The notes beneath the pieces were generated by a model that was given only the letters and a program-made list of their open reading frames with translations, did not search any database and was not told the DNA's origin. From contig CAMNHX010000105.1 of NCBI GenBank assembly GCA_946539945.1, forward strand, positions 1 through 6,254: DNA of 6,254 bases, written 5' to 3'. Below, in pieces: positions 6,044 to 6,254 of the stretch. The stretch's first letter is position 1, and each line of letters starts with the position of its first letter. The translations under genes and the position numbers were made by a program. Origin of the DNA: an uncultured Desulfobulbus sp. GTDB lineage: Bacteria > Desulfobacterota > Desulfobulbia > Desulfobulbales > Desulfobulbaceae.

Positions 6044-6123
6044 CCGGGTATGACCGTTGACAGGCGGAACATGAACTGGGTACAGAGTTTCAAGAACCAC
6101 AATACCCGGCGATTTGTACCCGG
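6044..6123. repeat. Four copies of an octamer (consensus RTACCCRG) in the integrase leader
   Basis: ATACCCGG (6102-6109) and GTACCCGG (6116-6123) are on the plus strand. Their complements CCGGGTAT (6044-6051) and CTGGGTAC (6077-6084) lie upstream in the opposite orientation. Start-to-start spacings are 33, 25 and 14 bases. The last copy runs into TTTTT (6124-6128), so pairing with an upstream copy could also form a weak terminator before the integrase start. The array fits either protein-binding sites (integrase arm sites or an excisionase/repressor) or alternate RNA folds; I cannot tell which. Confidence 0.55.
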
Positions 6124-6132
6124 TTTTTGTTC

Positions 6133-6137
6133 GGAGG
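6133..6137 (+). promoter_or_regulatory. Ribosome binding site of the disrupted integrase
   Basis: CGGAGG before the ATG at 6142 includes the GGAGG core, about four to five bases from the start codon. This is the best Shine-Dalgarno in the window and supports the short frame that follows as a former gene start. Confidence 0.65.
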
Positions 6138-6141
6138 TTCC

Positions 6142-6186
6142 ATGCTGACAGTGTTGAAGGTACGCAACGCCAAGCCTAGTGTCTAG
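6142..6186 (+). pseudogene. N-terminal remnant of a P4-type tyrosine integrase
   Basis: The frame encodes MLTVLKVRNAKPSV and then stops at TAG (6184-6186). The MLT-x-x-K-V-R-N-A-K-P pattern is the usual beginning of P4-family integrases (the DUF4102-type arm-binding domain), which normally run to about 400 residues. It lies about 190 bases downstream of tRNA-Leu in the same orientation, the typical layout of tRNA-targeted genomic islands. The IS-type repeat starts 15 bases after the stop, so insertion of that element most likely cut the gene. The identification rests on about 12 residues plus context. Confidence 0.6.
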
Positions 6187-6200
6187 TAGTCCGTAACCTT

Positions 6201-6254
6201 TAGGGGGTGTTTACACAAGTGTAACATTCTGATAACATTCAAAAAATCTCCAAG
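6201..6254. mobile_element. End of an insertion sequence (partial, runs off the window)
   Basis: TAGGGGGTGTTTACAC (6201-6216) is the exact inverted copy of 1-16. It continues inward into the 14-base palindrome TTACACAAGTGTAA (6211-6224) and a direct repeat of TAACATTC (6222-6229 and 6233-6240), as expected for subterminal transposase-binding sequence. The element would extend to the right. No transposase frame starts within the window. The outer boundary is uncertain, because the integrase frame is already stopped at 6184 and the true tip may lie before 6201. A resemblance to IS256-family ends is from memory only. Confidence 0.6.

Noticed and set aside
5905..6102. Minus-strand open frame of 65 codons crossing the tRNA and terminator
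   Set aside because: It reads through the complement of the tRNA and its terminator hairpin, so coding is implausible.
1..6254. CRISPR array
   Set aside because: No regularly spaced repeats of the required length are present; all direct repeats found are short pairs or octamers.

Overview
The window looks like bacterial chromosome of moderate-to-high G+C, most likely a Gram-negative. I infer a Desulfovibrio-type (Desulfobacterota) host. The reasons are the EndoQ-like/UvrD helicase fusion, a lipoprotein of the YafK-type L,D-transpeptidase family and a DUF3597 gene; this is recall of where such genes occur, not a search. Three complete protein genes, one tRNA gene, one cut-short integrase start and fragments of an insertion sequence (IS) can be supported.

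Layout, left to right. Positions 1-16 are an IS-type terminal repeat that recurs inverted at 6201-6216. A 1095-residue minus-strand gene (126-3413) follows: a PHP-type EndoQ-like nuclease module with a four-cysteine zinc site, fused to a complete superfamily 1A (UvrD/Rep) helicase. It carries two sequences resembling sliding-clamp-binding motifs, one at the end of each module. Its upstream region contains a structure that could be an attenuator. A 667-base stretch without a convincing gene follows, holding several inverted repeats and a terminator. Next is a minus-strand DUF3597 gene (4081-4494). A 371-base divergent intergenic region separates it from a plus-strand lipoprotein gene of the YafK type (4866-5801). 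A tRNA-Leu(CAG) gene with its own promoter and strong terminator comes next (5865-5951).

The last 300 bases look like the start of an integrated element. About 190 bases downstream of the tRNA, a well-placed ribosome binding site precedes an open frame of 14 codons that reads like the N-terminus of a P4-type tyrosine integrase. It stops abruptly where the IS end begins. The leader of this integrase carries four copies of an octamer. The simplest reading is a tRNA-Leu-targeted genomic island whose integrase was destroyed by an IS, with another copy of the same IS beyond the left edge.

The genes do not form one operon. The nuclease-helicase is a repair protein, probably for deaminated or abasic DNA. 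The transpeptidase-family lipoprotein works on the cell envelope. DUF3597 has no known function. The most interesting items are the nuclease-helicase fusion with its two putative clamp motifs, the possible attenuator upstream of it, and the IS-disrupted integrase with its octamer array.
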